Assembly: GCA_016801845.1 (NCBI GenBank)
Contig: CM028906.1
Location: 11,618,501 to 11,682,500 of the forward strand
Source of the DNA: Polydactylus sextarius
Lineage: Eukaryota; Chordata; Actinopteri; Polynemidae
DNA: 64,000 nt
Direction of reading: 5' to 3'
The notes under the pieces are model-generated. The model was not told the origin of the DNA, did not search any database, and was given only the letters and a program-made list of their open reading frames with translations. The translations under genes and the position numbers were made by a program. Below are positions 39,401-51,206 of the stretch, one piece after another (position 1 is the stretch's first letter; each line of letters opens with the position of its first letter).

Positions 39401-39802
39401 GACTTAATTAAAGTATATCTGTTTTTTGTTTAAGTAGTACACAAACAGAATGTAAAACAACAGGTTATACTCAGTGCTTTTATTGGTCTATTTATTGCTA
39501 ATTCATTTCTCGAAATTCTGATTCTCTCGTTGATTTCTATCACCACAACAATACCCAGGAGACACTGCTGGCTAAATGCCCTCCTTTATAAGAGGGACTA
39601 ACACAGTGTTGTGCAAAAGAGCTGAAAATGATGACATGACTGAAAAGTAGCATTCATACATCTAGAGGGAATATCTGCTACCATTACTTTCAAAGTGGAA
39701 GCTTGTTAGCCGGTGTCCTTGTTAGGTGTAGTGGGACAGAGAGATTAAAATGCCAATGGTTGGAGACCAACACCATGTGGATTTGCTGTAAATAGTCCTA
39801 TG

Positions 39803-40004
39803 CAGAGGTGTCAAACTCATTCCACAAAGGGCCGTGTGGCTGCAGGTTTTTGTTCCAACCTAGCAGTAGCACACCAGACTCGATTCATTTAATTAACTGA
39901 TCGCAGTCTTCACACAGTTGATTGGTCAAACTGTGTGATCTTGACTGGTTGGAACAAAAACCTACAGCCACACGGCCCTTTGTGGAATGAGTCTGACACC
40001 TCTG
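39803..40004. mobile_element. Palindromic MITE, hAT-like ends
   Basis: A 202-bp inverted repeat. The left end CAGAGGTGTCAAACTCATTC is matched at the right end, in reverse complement, by CAGAGGTGTCAGACTCATTC. The arms continue with 'cacaaagggccgtgtggctg' and 'aggtttttgttccaacc' matched across the centre. The central 60-70 bp (around 'ttaattaactgatcgcagtc') are less symmetrical. The flanks show an imperfect short direct repeat (TCCTATG before, TCCTATA after), compatible with an hAT-type target duplication. No coding capacity. The CAG...CTG ends and the flanking duplication suggest a non-autonomous hAT derivative. Confidence 0.8.
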
Positions 40005-40703
40005 TCCTATAGTATTAATGAATCAACAGTGTGTTCTTCACTCAGTAACAAACAACACAAGTAAGTATTGCCTACTTCCAAGATTTCAGTCAACCACTGT
40101 CTTGGGAAAAACCCACTTAGAGGCTTGATGTTTGAAAAATGGAAAATTTGTAATAGACTGTAGCTGCATTATCACTGTAGTGTAAATTTACTTACACAGT
40201 AAATGTGGAAAATTCAATTTCAGTTAGACTTTAGTAGACATGAGATTGATATTGACATTTTTCTCAAGTGTGTTTCCACTAAACACTGAACTATATCTCT
40301 AAAGGATTACTGGGACAGAGTATGTCCCTTGTGATAAACTGTGTTAGCTTTAATAACTGTGACAACAGCAGTGTGGGAAATTACCTGCTACTTGTTCAGA
40401 GGCTATTGTTTTCAGTTGCTTTCTTCCTGTTTACAATGGACTGTTGTGACAGCTGGAAGTTACATGGCAGTAATAACAATACTCAAAATTTTAAGTGGAG
40501 GTTTCTAACTGAAGAAAATGATTGTAGTTATTTTTCAGTATGGATGGAAGTAGAGACAATTCCACTATTTCAAAGAAGCAGATGAAATGATTTGTGATCA
40601 ACGCAGTGAAAATACTGAAACTAAAATCATTCTAATATGAAGAAATCTGGACACAAGCATGCATCCTTTCCATGACAGTGGATATACATGTGCACAGACT
40701 TAC

Positions 40704-40870
40704 CTCTAGTCGCAGATATTCACTCTGCTCCTTTGAGATCAGATTGAGAATGGTGCTACTGTGTTTGCGAGTTCGAACCAGGACTTGAACCCATGTCTTT
40801 CGGGCTGGCAGCGGGGACGCCAACTGGTAATGCACATGACTGTGTCCATCAAACGAATACTCTGGGACCT
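40704..40870 (-). CDS. Type III cadherin exon E: start of laminin G domain 2
   Basis: Two bases (AG) complete a Glu codon split from exon D, giving 'CEEE-VPEYSFDGHSHVHYQL'. The exon continues with ASPLPARKTWVQVLVRTRKH and SSTILNLISKEQSEYLRLE. 'FDG.S.V.Y.L' followed by 'V.VR TR...' and 'IL.L.S' is how a laminin G domain begins. There are 55 codons after the split codon. Acceptor cacaactccag, donor GTAAGT, phase 0. This start of laminin G 2 is complete, unlike laminin G 1, whose first strands are missing from the window. Confidence 0.88.
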
Positions 40871-42086
40871 CTGGAGTTGTGACATCACAGACAAACACGT
40901 ACATTAAAAACACTCCAGTCACATTGTACTGTGATTGAGAATTAATACCATTAAAAATGCAATGCTTAACATTTAATCATTTTGGAGAAGGCTTCACTCT
41001 AGAACGTGACCTCAAGTAACTTTAACAAAATCAGACTCTAAATTCCCCCCGTATGCAGGGAGCTTATGGAAGGAGACAATATGCAAAATACACATGATAG
41101 AATATGTATGTGCGGTTTAGTTTGGGTTATATTTGGTTCTTATTTCTTAGACCAAAAAGTGGATTTTGAGAATGCCAGGCAGACTAAACCCAGCACACCT
41201 AAAATGTTTTTAAAGCCATTCTTCCATCTCATGGAATTTGCAAGTTAAATGCTCCTCCGTCTATTGCTTCCACACCTCTTTCTCTTTGTCTCTCTTCCAT
41301 GTAACTTTGACAAAGTTGAGTGGTTCGTGAGATCCCGCTTGAAGGCGATGTCAAATTGCACATTTTATTTTAGTTTCTTCTTAGGCAACAAGCCATTTCT
41401 TCTTAAAACCCCATCCTGTGTTTCACTGGTAACTGTATGTATCAAGGCCGCAGAGCTGTTTGTGTGGGATTTGTGGATATAAAATCCTATTAACAGTCAA
41501 TTTTACACTAATAATCTAACCCCTTTTCATACATAGACTTCACAGTGCAAAAGGGTGCAGTAAACTAACCTTGCAGAAAAGGGGGTATTTATTATATCCC
41601 TGTTTGACTTTTTGGAGCAACTGTGATTTAAGAAAAACACATATTTTTTTACTGCTTGCAACTTTGCCTTTACATTTCTTATGCAGGTGTGTTTTTAGTC
41701 TGAATGCCAACTACACCAGGTGGGATGTACTAATTGTATGGACCTTTGAGTATTTAAAAATTACTACTGTGCACATAGGCACAATATCAATATAGGGCCA
41801 GTTAGAAACTAATGGGGCTCTTTCTTAAGTATCTTTGTGGGATAGTCTATTGCCGTCTCAGATGGGATACTTCTTTTACTACACTCACATGCAATACAGT
41901 GTCTACACAGCATACTTGTCATGATGCATGAATTTTTTGATGTTGTCTCTAATCAAATGCTGCCCTAAAATGATGAGTATCATCAACCAAAATATCTGTT
42001 GGCTGCTTTTCACTGTATGTCCTATGTGATGCAACATGGGCCTTACATATTTATTCACACCAACAGTGTGTTCACTACAGTTCACC

Positions 42087-42089
<3 letters not shown>

Positions 42090-42124
<35 letters not shown>
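42090..42124. repeat. (TA)n microsatellite
   Basis: About 17 uninterrupted AT/TA units. Confidence 0.95.
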
Positions 42125-42129
<5 letters not shown>

Positions 42130-42869
42130 TGGTGCACTGCAGGTTGCCATTTGTCAGTGTGTGTGAATGCACTCAAAATGGCAAGTGAGATTGTGGAAGT
42201 ACACAAATTGAGACACAGCACATGACTTTATATAATAGACAGTGGAGATGACAGAAAATGAGGGAAAAGGAGCTCCAATAAATGTCCCCATCTGGATTCG
42301 AAGAGGTGACATTGTGCTTCATGGTCTGCATCTTAACCTCTAATGGGGACAGGCCATGAAGTCACTCCCTTTTCTTTTATGCTCTATCTTGCCAGATTGC
42401 AGTCAGCCTGTGTTTTCATGGGCTCGTAAATGTAATCCATAAAAATTACATAAACACAATGTGTATGTGAAAATCAAAAGAATACTTTCTCTTCTTTCAT
42501 ACACCACTGGTAGCCAAACATTATCCATGTGCCTTTGCTTGGTCACTGACTCAAACATGAATCATCTCATGAATATGGAGAGTGATTCATTCACATTCCT
42601 TCATTCATTTATTCATTAATTCACTCAATTATTCATTATTCAGTTTGCCTGTCTGGCCCCTATTGGTTGTTTTGGTGGCATGGAAATGTCCACAGACGGC
42701 ATTAAATAGAAATCACAAAGCGTTAACACAGTTTAGCACCTAAAAGGAACGGCTCCCTGTGAAGAATGCTGTTAAAGGAAATGATTTAAGTTATTGATTT
42801 TATGTTAATACAAATTCTATGAACCGAACCTACTGTACCCTCTATACCAGCACATTTGAGTGAGCCCTG

Positions 42870-43175
42870 TCAGGGGAGTGTCACCATGCAGTACAAGACT
42901 GTATAGGCTGCCAGAGAGTGCTGTCATCAGCAAAACTCATCGCTGCAGGTGCACTCCTCAATCTGGACAACGTGCACAACAGGTGGTGCGGGACCGGGGC
43001 GAAAGAGGCCATTAAAGATCCCATCTCAGTCACACAATCGTCTCCTCCAACTGCTGTCAAGTGAACACCTCCACAGCCATAAGGCCAATACACAGGAGCT
43101 AACAGGGAGCTGCTTTCTTCAGGCCATTAGGATCCTTATTACGGACATTGCCAAGAGCCTGAATGCTGTTCTCTG
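42870..43175 (+). mobile_element. LINE C-terminal fragment
   Basis: The plus-strand frame at 42949-43173 ends with IPSQSHNRLLQLLSSEHLHS followed by HKANTQELTGSCFLQAIRIL. This resembles the extreme C-terminus of teleost LINE proteins of the L2/CR1/Rex1 kind, where the pattern is 'DP.HP.N.L..LLPSG.R.RS....R..NSFFP.AI.LLN'. The block is GC-richer than its surroundings. The alternative frame carries 'NRWCGTGAKEAI', which superficially resembles the Penelope-like C-terminus at 6.6 kb, but the LINE reading explains more of the sequence. Fragmentary and non-functional. Confidence 0.5.
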
Positions 43176-44057
43176 AGTAAAACAAGAATTACGCTGCAGT
43201 AATGAAGAATGCTCTGAGGGAAAGGCAAGTACTTGACCTGAATAAAGGATGTCATGAAGCAGAATGCATTGTATATCATTAATGTTAAAGAGGCAAACAG
43301 CAGTGGGTGCTAATATAAGTAATTAACCCAGGGTGGTTACATCCAGCAATGACCAGTGGGCCACTCAAAGCTTTATTCTCATTTACAATTTATGTTGCGC
43401 ATTTACAAAATGTGAGGTTCCCACCCTTAATGTTCAAGAGGATGCTCACAATAAATTCATGTTGGCTATAAGTAATACAGCCTTGAAGACTGAAATTTTA
43501 CACTGCAGATAAAGAAAACGTTTTGCTGCTGCACATCCCTGAGGCTGAGAGCAAACAGCCCGAGCATGTGAGTGTGTCTCAGTTTATGCTCTTTAACCCT
43601 CGCATCACGTCAAGCGCCTGTGCTACACAGCTATAAGCTACAACAGTTATTTGCTTCAGTGACACTGTGCTTATTTTAAGTGTGCCAATTACATGGCCTG
43701 TAAATTCACATATTTAAATTTTTAAAAATGATGACCTCATTATAACTTTTATAGGTCAGTTTTATTTTTGAAACGGACAGTAAGTTTAATTGTGGACAAG
43801 TAAAAAACTATTACCTTCAGATACATTGTGTAACATAAAACTTTCAGGCCTAAATGTTGCTCAATATTTCAATTAGATCCTACAAACTTGTTTTCCATGT
43901 ATACACTATCTGTGCTCAGTTTCTACCGAAGATGCACCAGTCTTTAAGCATGCAGTATGTGATCTTTTCAGAGCACAAGGGTCTTTATTTTGTTTTTAAT
44001 GGTATAACTGTGGTTTCAATCTACTGCACAATGCATTAATGCATAAGTCTGGCTTAC

Positions 44058-44238
44058 CCTCTTCGCATTGGTGTCCTGTGTATCCCGGCACACACTGGCA
44101 GCTGAACGAGCCCCACTCGCCGTGACAGCGACCCCGGTGGCCACAGGACGGATAGCCCATGTTGACACAGCTGCTGTCGGTGGTAAGGCAGCCCGGAGAG
44201 CTGGACTGCGAATCGGCTGGGGAGCCCAAATCATACAG
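44058..44238 (-). CDS. Type III cadherin exon D: linker and EGF-like repeat 1
   Basis: Starts in phase 0 directly after laminin G 1 and encodes 60 residues plus one base. A short linker (LYDLGSPADSQSSSPG) leads into a cysteine-rich module: CLTTDSSCVNMGYPSCGHRG, RCHGEWGSFSCQC, VPGYTGHQC. The spacing C-x5-C-x8-C-x1-C-x8-C at the end is a canonical EGF repeat, with the C-terminal 'GY.G..C' signature. Acceptor cctcaattcag, donor GTAAGC. EGF repeats sit between the laminin G domains of DN-cadherin and Hz-cadherin. The exon is GC-richer and has more CpG than the AT-rich introns around it, as expected for coding DNA. Confidence 0.9.
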
Positions 44239-45505
44239 CTGAATTGAGGAGATAGAGGAGAGGAACATGCAGAGAGGATGAACAGAAGGGAGAAGAATGG
44301 CATAGTGTAAAGAAAGAGTTCAGGTGCAGAAAAGTGTGATGAAAAGATGGGAAGAAGAAAAAGTTGCAAGTAAGTACGTAGCTTACAAACAGAAAACAAA
44401 AAGACAAAGCGACAGCAGAGAATGGCGGACATAGGACAGACACATCAGGGATCAGCAGCCTGAGGGTGAGTGGAAGTTTGAAGAGAAAACTAAGTCAAAC
44501 AGAGTGAAAATGAAAAAACTGAGGAAGAAAACTTCCAAATGTGTTGAAGGACATGAACTCAGAGCACAATGTGGCCTTCTCTTCTTTTCCACTCTCATCT
44601 CCCTCTCTCTCTCTCTCTCTCGTCTCCGTGACTCTCTCTTCCCACAGTGATGAAACCAAACACTGGCCCAATCTTCTAATGGATAAACAGCAGCAGACGC
44701 CCTGCACAGAGAGCTGAAAGAATAGGAGAACCTTGAATTTGCGAAATTTGTGTCCCTGACAAAAACGTGCCATAAAACACATAAAGATGTTCAATCTCTT
44801 CTTCTGCCTAAAACAAACTTTATGAGTACTGTAGGTGCTGCGGCATGGAAATGTACGGGATCGCAAAAACTGATTGCCTGTGACCTCCAGAAAACAGACA
44901 TCTTATTGGTTGTGACCTTTAAAATCTAGGGATCGCCTGCTTGTCTGGGTTTGGCCTGATCACGTTGATTGCTAAGGACTGAAACACAGATGAGAGCAAT
45001 CAATGACTGAAAGACACATTGAGTTGTCTGCATTTGATATGAATGTGCAAAACACTTGGACTGATATACACGTTGAATGCAGAAATGCACCTGCTCCTGC
45101 TTAAATTAAAAACCATGTCTTCAGCTGAGAAGTGTGTCACGCCCCCACACAGAGACACCGCAGGCCGCCCTATTTGCCAAGATTAATTTCAGGTGCTGAG
45201 TATAACGTCTCTGCCCAACAGGGAGAGACAAACTCAAGACCAAAATACAAAATATGCAGCCGTGAGTGAAGTTTCACCACCGGTGGCTGAAATTCATACG
45301 TCTGTTTCAACTTGCAGAAAGTGATGTGATGGAGAGTGACACTCCGAAATAAAGTTTAATGTCAAACTAAGAGGGCACAAAATGTGAATGCCACGTGAGA
45401 ATGATGAATGACAGATGACATGACAGGTACGTGAGACCCAGTCACACAGCAGTAAGCTCCTGCGCCATCACAAGCCGTCAGAGTAGCTTCAAGGATGCTT
45501 AAAAA

Positions 45506-45610
45506 ACACTACGTGGCCAAAAGTTTATGGACATGCTTGCTTTCCACTCATATGCAATTGATGTTGCTTTTATTTCAAAACCATATAAGCATCCAATCTT
45601 TTAGGAGCTG
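45506..45610 (+). mobile_element. Tc1-like terminal fragment
   Basis: Starts 'acactacgtggccaaaagtt', then 'tatggacatgc'. About 40 bp on it continues with 'catatgcaattgatgttgct' and 'atttcaaaaccatataagca', then 'ggagctggtc'. This is the start of a teleost Tc1-type family whose terminus reads 'acactatgtggccaaaagta'. Only about 100 bp remain, with no transposase and no right end nearby. Confidence 0.6.
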
Positions 45611-46784
45611 GTCTTTGTCTAAAATATATGTGAATAAAGTGTTTTTCATTAAATTGTTTGTAGTTTTGGCCTGACATCAGAAAGGTGTTTCTTCTCTGAA
45701 ATCGATGATGTGTTCGCCACATGAACGTGATGTAACCCTGTGTAACTTCTGTACTATGATTTTCCTGAAACTTTCACAGCAGGCAGTAGTAGTCTTTGTA
45801 TGAATCAACGTGAATTAATGTTTTCAACATTAATTCAAACTTTTTGAAAAGAAACACTGGAAATTGAATTCAAAACTACTGGGATTTAAGTCAAGATCTA
45901 ATATATAGTTGAAGCACATATAACTTATGATATAGTGCAAAGCTGCTGTGGAACCAGTGCAACTTCTTGCAACAGAAAATAGCTAAAGACTGACATCACT
46001 GACTCATTTTTGCTTGCTTCTGTCTGACTGTGCTCACATTTTACTTTTGTAATGAAATCCCAATAAAGTCGTTTTCATTTACATATTTTCTGCTTCTGTT
46101 TCATACAAAGTAACAAATATGACATAGTGAGTGAAACACATTTTAAGACTCCATGTTAACCAATGCTTGCTACAATGCTTTTCCAAGTTGCTGCTTTGCT
46201 AAAATCCTGACTTTATGACTCCCTACATTTATTTCTGTTATAATCAATCAGAGAAAATGCACTTTTGTTATTTATTCATGTCTATATGTTTGACTGTGTG
46301 GTCAGTTTAGTGAGAGGTGAGTACTAAAGGTCTGTTTGCAAGATTTTTTATTTTTTATTTTTTACAAAGAGAATAGTGTTATATCAGTGCTAAACATTTC
46401 GTTAATTAGTTTTATTAATTACACAATGGCCTCTCAAAGTTCCTTATGCTTGCATGAGAACTGATTCTGGTCGCTTGAAGCCAAGTTCAATTCACACGAG
46501 AATTTTGGCATTTCTGCTCGTAAGAGAACTAGACTTCTATTGAGCAGAATCTACTCATCTGAGTGCATGCAGGCTGTTCAGCGCTTTTTCCTGGGCAGTT
46601 TTACCTGCACTCTCTAACCTTTGGCACTAATCTAATATCATAAAGTATGAAAACATAAATGAATCCAGTGACAAAACGCTGAGTTAACTGCAACAACATT
46701 TAACAACTGATAGAACTTCATAACTTAGTCAGCGGTAGACTTTCCTCTTTTATGGGACTGTCCCTGCTGTTGCAGTGCAGCTAG

Positions 46785-46804
46785 AAAAAAAAAAAAAAAA
46801 AAAA
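46785..46804. repeat. Poly-A run
   Basis: About 20 A. No adjacent element was recognised. Confidence 0.85.
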
Positions 46805-47167
46805 ACACATTAGTCCAACCCCTATATCTGCAAACCTCTATACTTAGAGTGACAGTTGTGTCAAAACCACAGAAAAACTTCAAGTGGTAATGTTACACCG
46901 TGAGCCAAAGGGAGAAGGACAAGCAAAATAATGACTGGACAAGGATGGAGAGAGTTGAAAAGAGACAATGGTGAATGACAGCCAGAGGGGAGAGACCCAA
47001 CTCTAGAATAGAAACACAATTATAAAATCGAAAAAATCTTTTTTTCTGGACACTGCATCATGTTCGCCTATATATTTAGCCCAGTCTAGTTATCGTCCAA
47101 CCAACCACATATCAGACTTTAACAGGCCGACATCTTCCTGGCCTGATGTGCGTCTGCCTGGTTCCAG

Positions 47168-47191
47168 AAAAAAAAAAAAAAAAAAAAAAAA
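47168..47191. repeat. Poly-A run
   Basis: About 24 A following 'gcctggttccag'. No adjacent element was recognised. Confidence 0.85.
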
Positions 47192-47403
47192 CATATCCAT
47201 ACACAAAAACAGACAGACTAACTCACAGTACACATGGTGCATGAGGGATACACAGGCACACTGTTCACTTACAGCAAGTGCATCTATCAATGTCAACTTT
47301 CTTTTCTACATCACAGGCACTCACACCTCAAGTGGAACAGATAATGTTGCTATGGCAACAAATGTGACACATTCACAGCACAAAGAAAAAAAAACACACA
47401 CAG

Positions 47404-47404
<1 letters not shown>

Positions 47405-47432
<28 letters not shown>
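47405..47432. repeat. (CA)n microsatellite
   Basis: About 14 CA units. Confidence 0.9.
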
Positions 47433-47434
<2 letters not shown>

Positions 47435-47880
47435 GCTGGAACATGTCCACCAACATTATTAATCACCAGTATGTCTACTGTTGTTCACTCTTCTGAGATT
47501 TATTATCATCATGTCCACCCACATGCATCATGCAGATTTCTTTCATTAGAACATAACATTTGTGCAGCCTCCTGCTATGTCTGCAGTGAAGGTACACTGC
47601 ATCCACTTCAAGCCTTTAACACTGCAGCAGGAGAAACTTGTATGCTTTTATCACACTTGATTCATATTCAGCATCTTAATAGAGCTTTGAAGATCTACTC
47701 AATGGATACAGGATAAATTGTGTTTATGGAGGTAATGAGATTATCGTTCTAAAAAGGTCCCCATGGCTCCTTACACCCAACTAAACAAAAGTGTTTTGAA
47801 CTAACCAACCAGCCATGTGACCAAACAGGGCTGTTCTTCCTTTCAAGATAACTGTCAGGACAAAAGTACTGGATGTTATT

Positions 47881-47882
<2 letters not shown>

Positions 47883-47930
<48 letters not shown>
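47883..47930. repeat. (CA)n microsatellite
   Basis: About 24 uninterrupted CA units. Confidence 0.95.
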
Positions 47931-47932
<2 letters not shown>

Positions 47933-49956
47933 GGAACAGGTCATACTGCCACTCTCAGATTTAAATACGTCTGAGTTAAGACATCTCATTGGCTCTCACT
48001 CTCTACCTTCCTCCTCCTCCTCCTCCTGCTCCTGCTCCTGCTCCTCTCTGTCAGCACTTTGTTTCTTTACATGAATCACTTATAGCCTACTTCATATTTT
48101 TAACAGGTAACAGCTAAAAGGATTGTTTCAGGCGGGTAGAGAACCGCTGAGTCAGTGAAACCAAACCAAAACAGCCTAATGACAACCATGCACTCACATG
48201 AACTTCACCATGACAAATTTTAACAAGCCCTGATTTATACTATGTCAACTAAAACATAGCACACAGCAAACACACACACTGTATATACATTCACTTTACA
48301 TCAAATTACAAAAGGATCACTTTATGTGAACGGCACATAATCACAGCGATGCAACAGGTTGATGAGTTGATACTGATCTCAGTATTGGCCAGATGTAACC
48401 AACAGATAGATAGATACATAGATATGTAATAGAAGGAAATTGCTAGTAGTAGCAGTCTCTGGTCATTTGGCTCACATTTGGCTGCTGGTGTTAACTAGTC
48501 ATCTCTGGGGTCCAGGTTTATTGTATGCTCATGTAAAGCAGTTGTTCTGTGGTTGACCTTTTTCAGTTGTCATTGGAGAATTGCTGCATGTTTGTTACCA
48601 GATCTGGTTTTTCAACTGTCCACTGCTGTAAGCACTAAAAAAAATCTACTACCAGCACAGCCTGCAATTTCTTTCCCTTACTCACTACTGTTTTCTTTTT
48701 ATGTACACCCACGCACACTGTTGGAGAGTGATCATAACCCAGACACTATTAAAGAACTGACTGCTTTCTCATAACATCGATTCACTCAGAATACTGTTTC
48801 TTAGTCGTCTTAGTGATCCTATAAATTGTCAAATTTCACAATGTACAGGCTAAAAAATGTTAAATGTATAAACAGCTCTATTGTATAGTCAGGATTTTCT
48901 CTAAGATCCTCCACTTGAACATATGAAGGACTGGCTTTGCTCAGAGCAGCAACATCTGCTCCAGAAGTGCAGGTAGCTGCTCATTGCTGTTATCCAGTTC
49001 ACTGGAGTAGTCACTGCCACAGTATCAGGGGGAACTGCAAGCACGACTATGGCAAAAACAACCTGTCAAAGTTTCCGTTGCCAATGTGAGTGTCATAAAA
49101 TATGACAATCCCTGGTCCCTCCAAAGATGCTATGATCAGATTGCATGAATATCTGAATGCAGAGCATACTCCATACCAGATGCAGGCAATAAGAGTGTAA
49201 GATTTTCACTGGCAGCAGGTAACAAACATGATATTAATTCTAAAAAAAATGTAAAATATGTATATACATATGTAAAATATGTAATATGTATTGGGATGTA
49301 AGATGAAAATCTTTCATTTCATTTCATCATTTTCTTGGTTATTCACCCATGTACCAGTCTGTATCAGTGGGAATACAGTCTGTAAAAATTGTGACATTTA
49401 GATCCAAATGCCAGTTATATCGAGAAAATCTCAATGGTTTTGGACTGGCAGTGACAAAAATTCTTAGTTAGTTTCAAGTTTATTTGATGTTTAATTTGTA
49501 ATTCACTTTTAAACACCTGGGTTTAGAGGGCAGCAGGTTCACAAAGGCTTCTATACTTGAGGCCTGTGTTCATACAGAAATAATGTGTTTTGATGAAATC
49601 TGGGCTCAGACTGATATGCTTAAGTCCTTAACTTTTTACCTCCAGCAGAGTAGTACAGGGTTACATGGTCTGACTTGAAATCAGACCGGGCCGAAGTAAA
49701 AAGGTTCGGATTCTCTTTCACCCTTTGAGTGCACCCATGTAGTGTCTGAAAGTGCTTTGAGGTTATAGTTAAAAGCGTAAAATAAACATCTCATTCATGA
49801 CACAAGGGTTCTGTGAAACCTGTTATTCATGTCAAAACCTGTTATTCATCCATTTATCAGCTAGAGTGCAAGTGTGAGTTTGAGTTTGCTCGCGTCCTGG
49901 TGTGCTAATGGTTGTGTGGTTATGTACAAGGTGTCTGTCATTGTTGTGCATGTTAC

Positions 49957-50080
49957 CTTGCTGTCCACGACCAGGTTGCGGATGCAGCCGGTGAAGTGTT
50001 TGTGCTGAAGCTGCGGGTAGATGTAAGGGATGTCCTCGTTCACACCGCCGAGCTGCAGCACCTGGCTCATGTTCAGATGT
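49957..50080 (-). CDS. Type III cadherin exon C: end of laminin G domain 1
   Basis: One base (A) completes the Arg codon split from exon B, followed by 41 residues: HLNMSQVLQLGGVNEDIPY, then IYPQLQHKHFTGCIRNLVVDSK. 'LQLGG' and 'F.GCIRNL.V' are the classic last strands of a laminin G domain, with the C-terminal disulphide cysteine in GCIRN. The acceptor is tgtgtgtttcag and the donor is GTAACA. The exon ends in phase 0 and joins the EGF exon at 44238. The peptide is well conserved in character and has no stop codon or frameshift. Confidence 0.88.
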
Positions 50081-51078
50081 CTGAAACACACACATACACA
50101 CATATATAAAAAGGTGCTACTGACTGTCAAATCACACAGTACACCAGATAAATGCAATGCCATGATACAAATGTGAGAAGGACTTGAATTGATTCAAAGC
50201 AACAAAATGGAAATGATGACACATTTGAACTAATTTCACCTCACCATTAGTGACATTGTTGTAGCTTTTAACCACTTTAAGGTCATCACCATTTTATTTA
50301 ACACTGAAAATCAAAAACAGCAACAAAACAATGCTCCAAAAGACACTTACATATTCATGAGCAACCATTATATAATATTTTTAATTAGATTTTTTTTCCT
50401 AATACACAAATATTGATTAATGCAGCTTTAAGGTAAAGAACCCACAAATAAGAATGGTATAGTGTACAGTGAACTGACCAACTGTGCTGTTATTAGAGTA
50501 GAAGTCTACACTATCTATGAACAAAACTAAAGTATTTTTCTTGTTCTCTTAACAAAATGTCTGGCATCAATATCTATCCACAGCACTTTCATGGTTGCCA
50601 CCCGACTGAATAATTTTAACTAATAAATGGAAATAATGTGCAGCTTTTTGTGATTTTCACGCAATTAAATTCTAATAACGATGCAGCTGCTTTGAGAATG
50701 GTGACTGGGGGTGCTGGCAAATAGTCACACTACTCACTTTAGTCAAATAAATTAGACAGAAAAACAAAGCGGTAGATGTTTGCTCCTTTAATTATACTGT
50801 TTCAACACAAATTCAGTATTTGTATTTAATACTGAGTATACAGTATACTTAGTAACAGTAAGGATAGCAAACATTTATTTTCGTAGTTTGAGTTTGAGTA
50901 GTTTGAGGATCTATATATACATATGACATCAAGATAAATAATAATAATAAAAAAAAAAAACTTATGGGAAAATCCACTCATACATTCTCCTGTGCACCTC
51001 CATACATAAAATCAGACCTGTCTTTCCAAAACAGATGTGTGTATATGTGCATTGAGCTGGGTGTACTTGTGTGTGTAC
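50081..51078 (-). other. Intron B-C (1.0 kb), the smallest placed intron
   Basis: Inferred from flanking splice sites. It is AT-rich with a short A run at 50950-50960. No repeat or gene was recognised. Confidence 0.85.
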
Positions 51079-51206
51079 CTGTCAGTGTTGGGTGTAACGC
51101 CCGTCACCTCACAGGATGAGTGGTCCTCTGTGGTCAACCAGCTACCCAGACCCTCCATTTCCATCACGGCTGCCCCTGCACAACGATCCAGGGTGAAACG
51201 CACTTC
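51079..51206 (-). CDS. Type III cadherin exon B: laminin G domain 1, continued
   Basis: Joins in phase 0 to the previous exon to give '...RSNSK-EVRFTLDRCAGAAV', the usual laminin G strand with a Cys after 'LDRC'. It then reads MEMEGLGSWLTTEDHSSCEV and ends in 'TPNTD' plus two bases (AG). Two cysteines (in LDRC and SSCEV) are visible. The minus-strand acceptor is ttttttctgcag and the donor is GTACAC. There are 42 codons plus 2 bases. The insert between the two cysteines is family-specific. The product would be extracellular. Confidence rests on exact phase agreement with both neighbours as well as on the domain pattern. Confidence 0.86.

Larger units (their letters stand above)
29241..40703 (-). 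other. Intron E-F (11.5 kb), the largest placed intron
   Basis: Inferred from flanking splice sites. It contains a SINE copy (30125-30378), CT and GT runs (31806-31833, 32060-32121), an A24 run (32485-32508), an internally deleted Tc1-like copy (33540-34425), a perfect 13-bp hairpin (36372-36401) and the palindromic MITE (39803-40004). The sequence between these, including 34430-36360 and 36410-39800, is AT-rich with no recognised gene. Confidence 0.8.
40871..44057 (-). other. Intron D-E (3.2 kb)
   Basis: Inferred from flanking splice sites. It holds a TA microsatellite at 42090-42124, a short run of 'attcattc' units near 42590-42640 and a LINE C-terminal fragment at about 42870-43175. Nothing else was recognised. 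Confidence 0.8.
44239..49956 (-). other. Intron C-D (5.7 kb)
   Basis: Inferred from flanking splice sites. It contains a Tc1-type terminus (45506-45610), two poly-A runs (46785-46804, 47168-47191), two CA microsatellites (47405-47432, 47883-47930) and a CTC/CTG-rich tract near 48008-48045. 44260-45500 and 48050-49950 show no recognised element. Confidence 0.8.
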
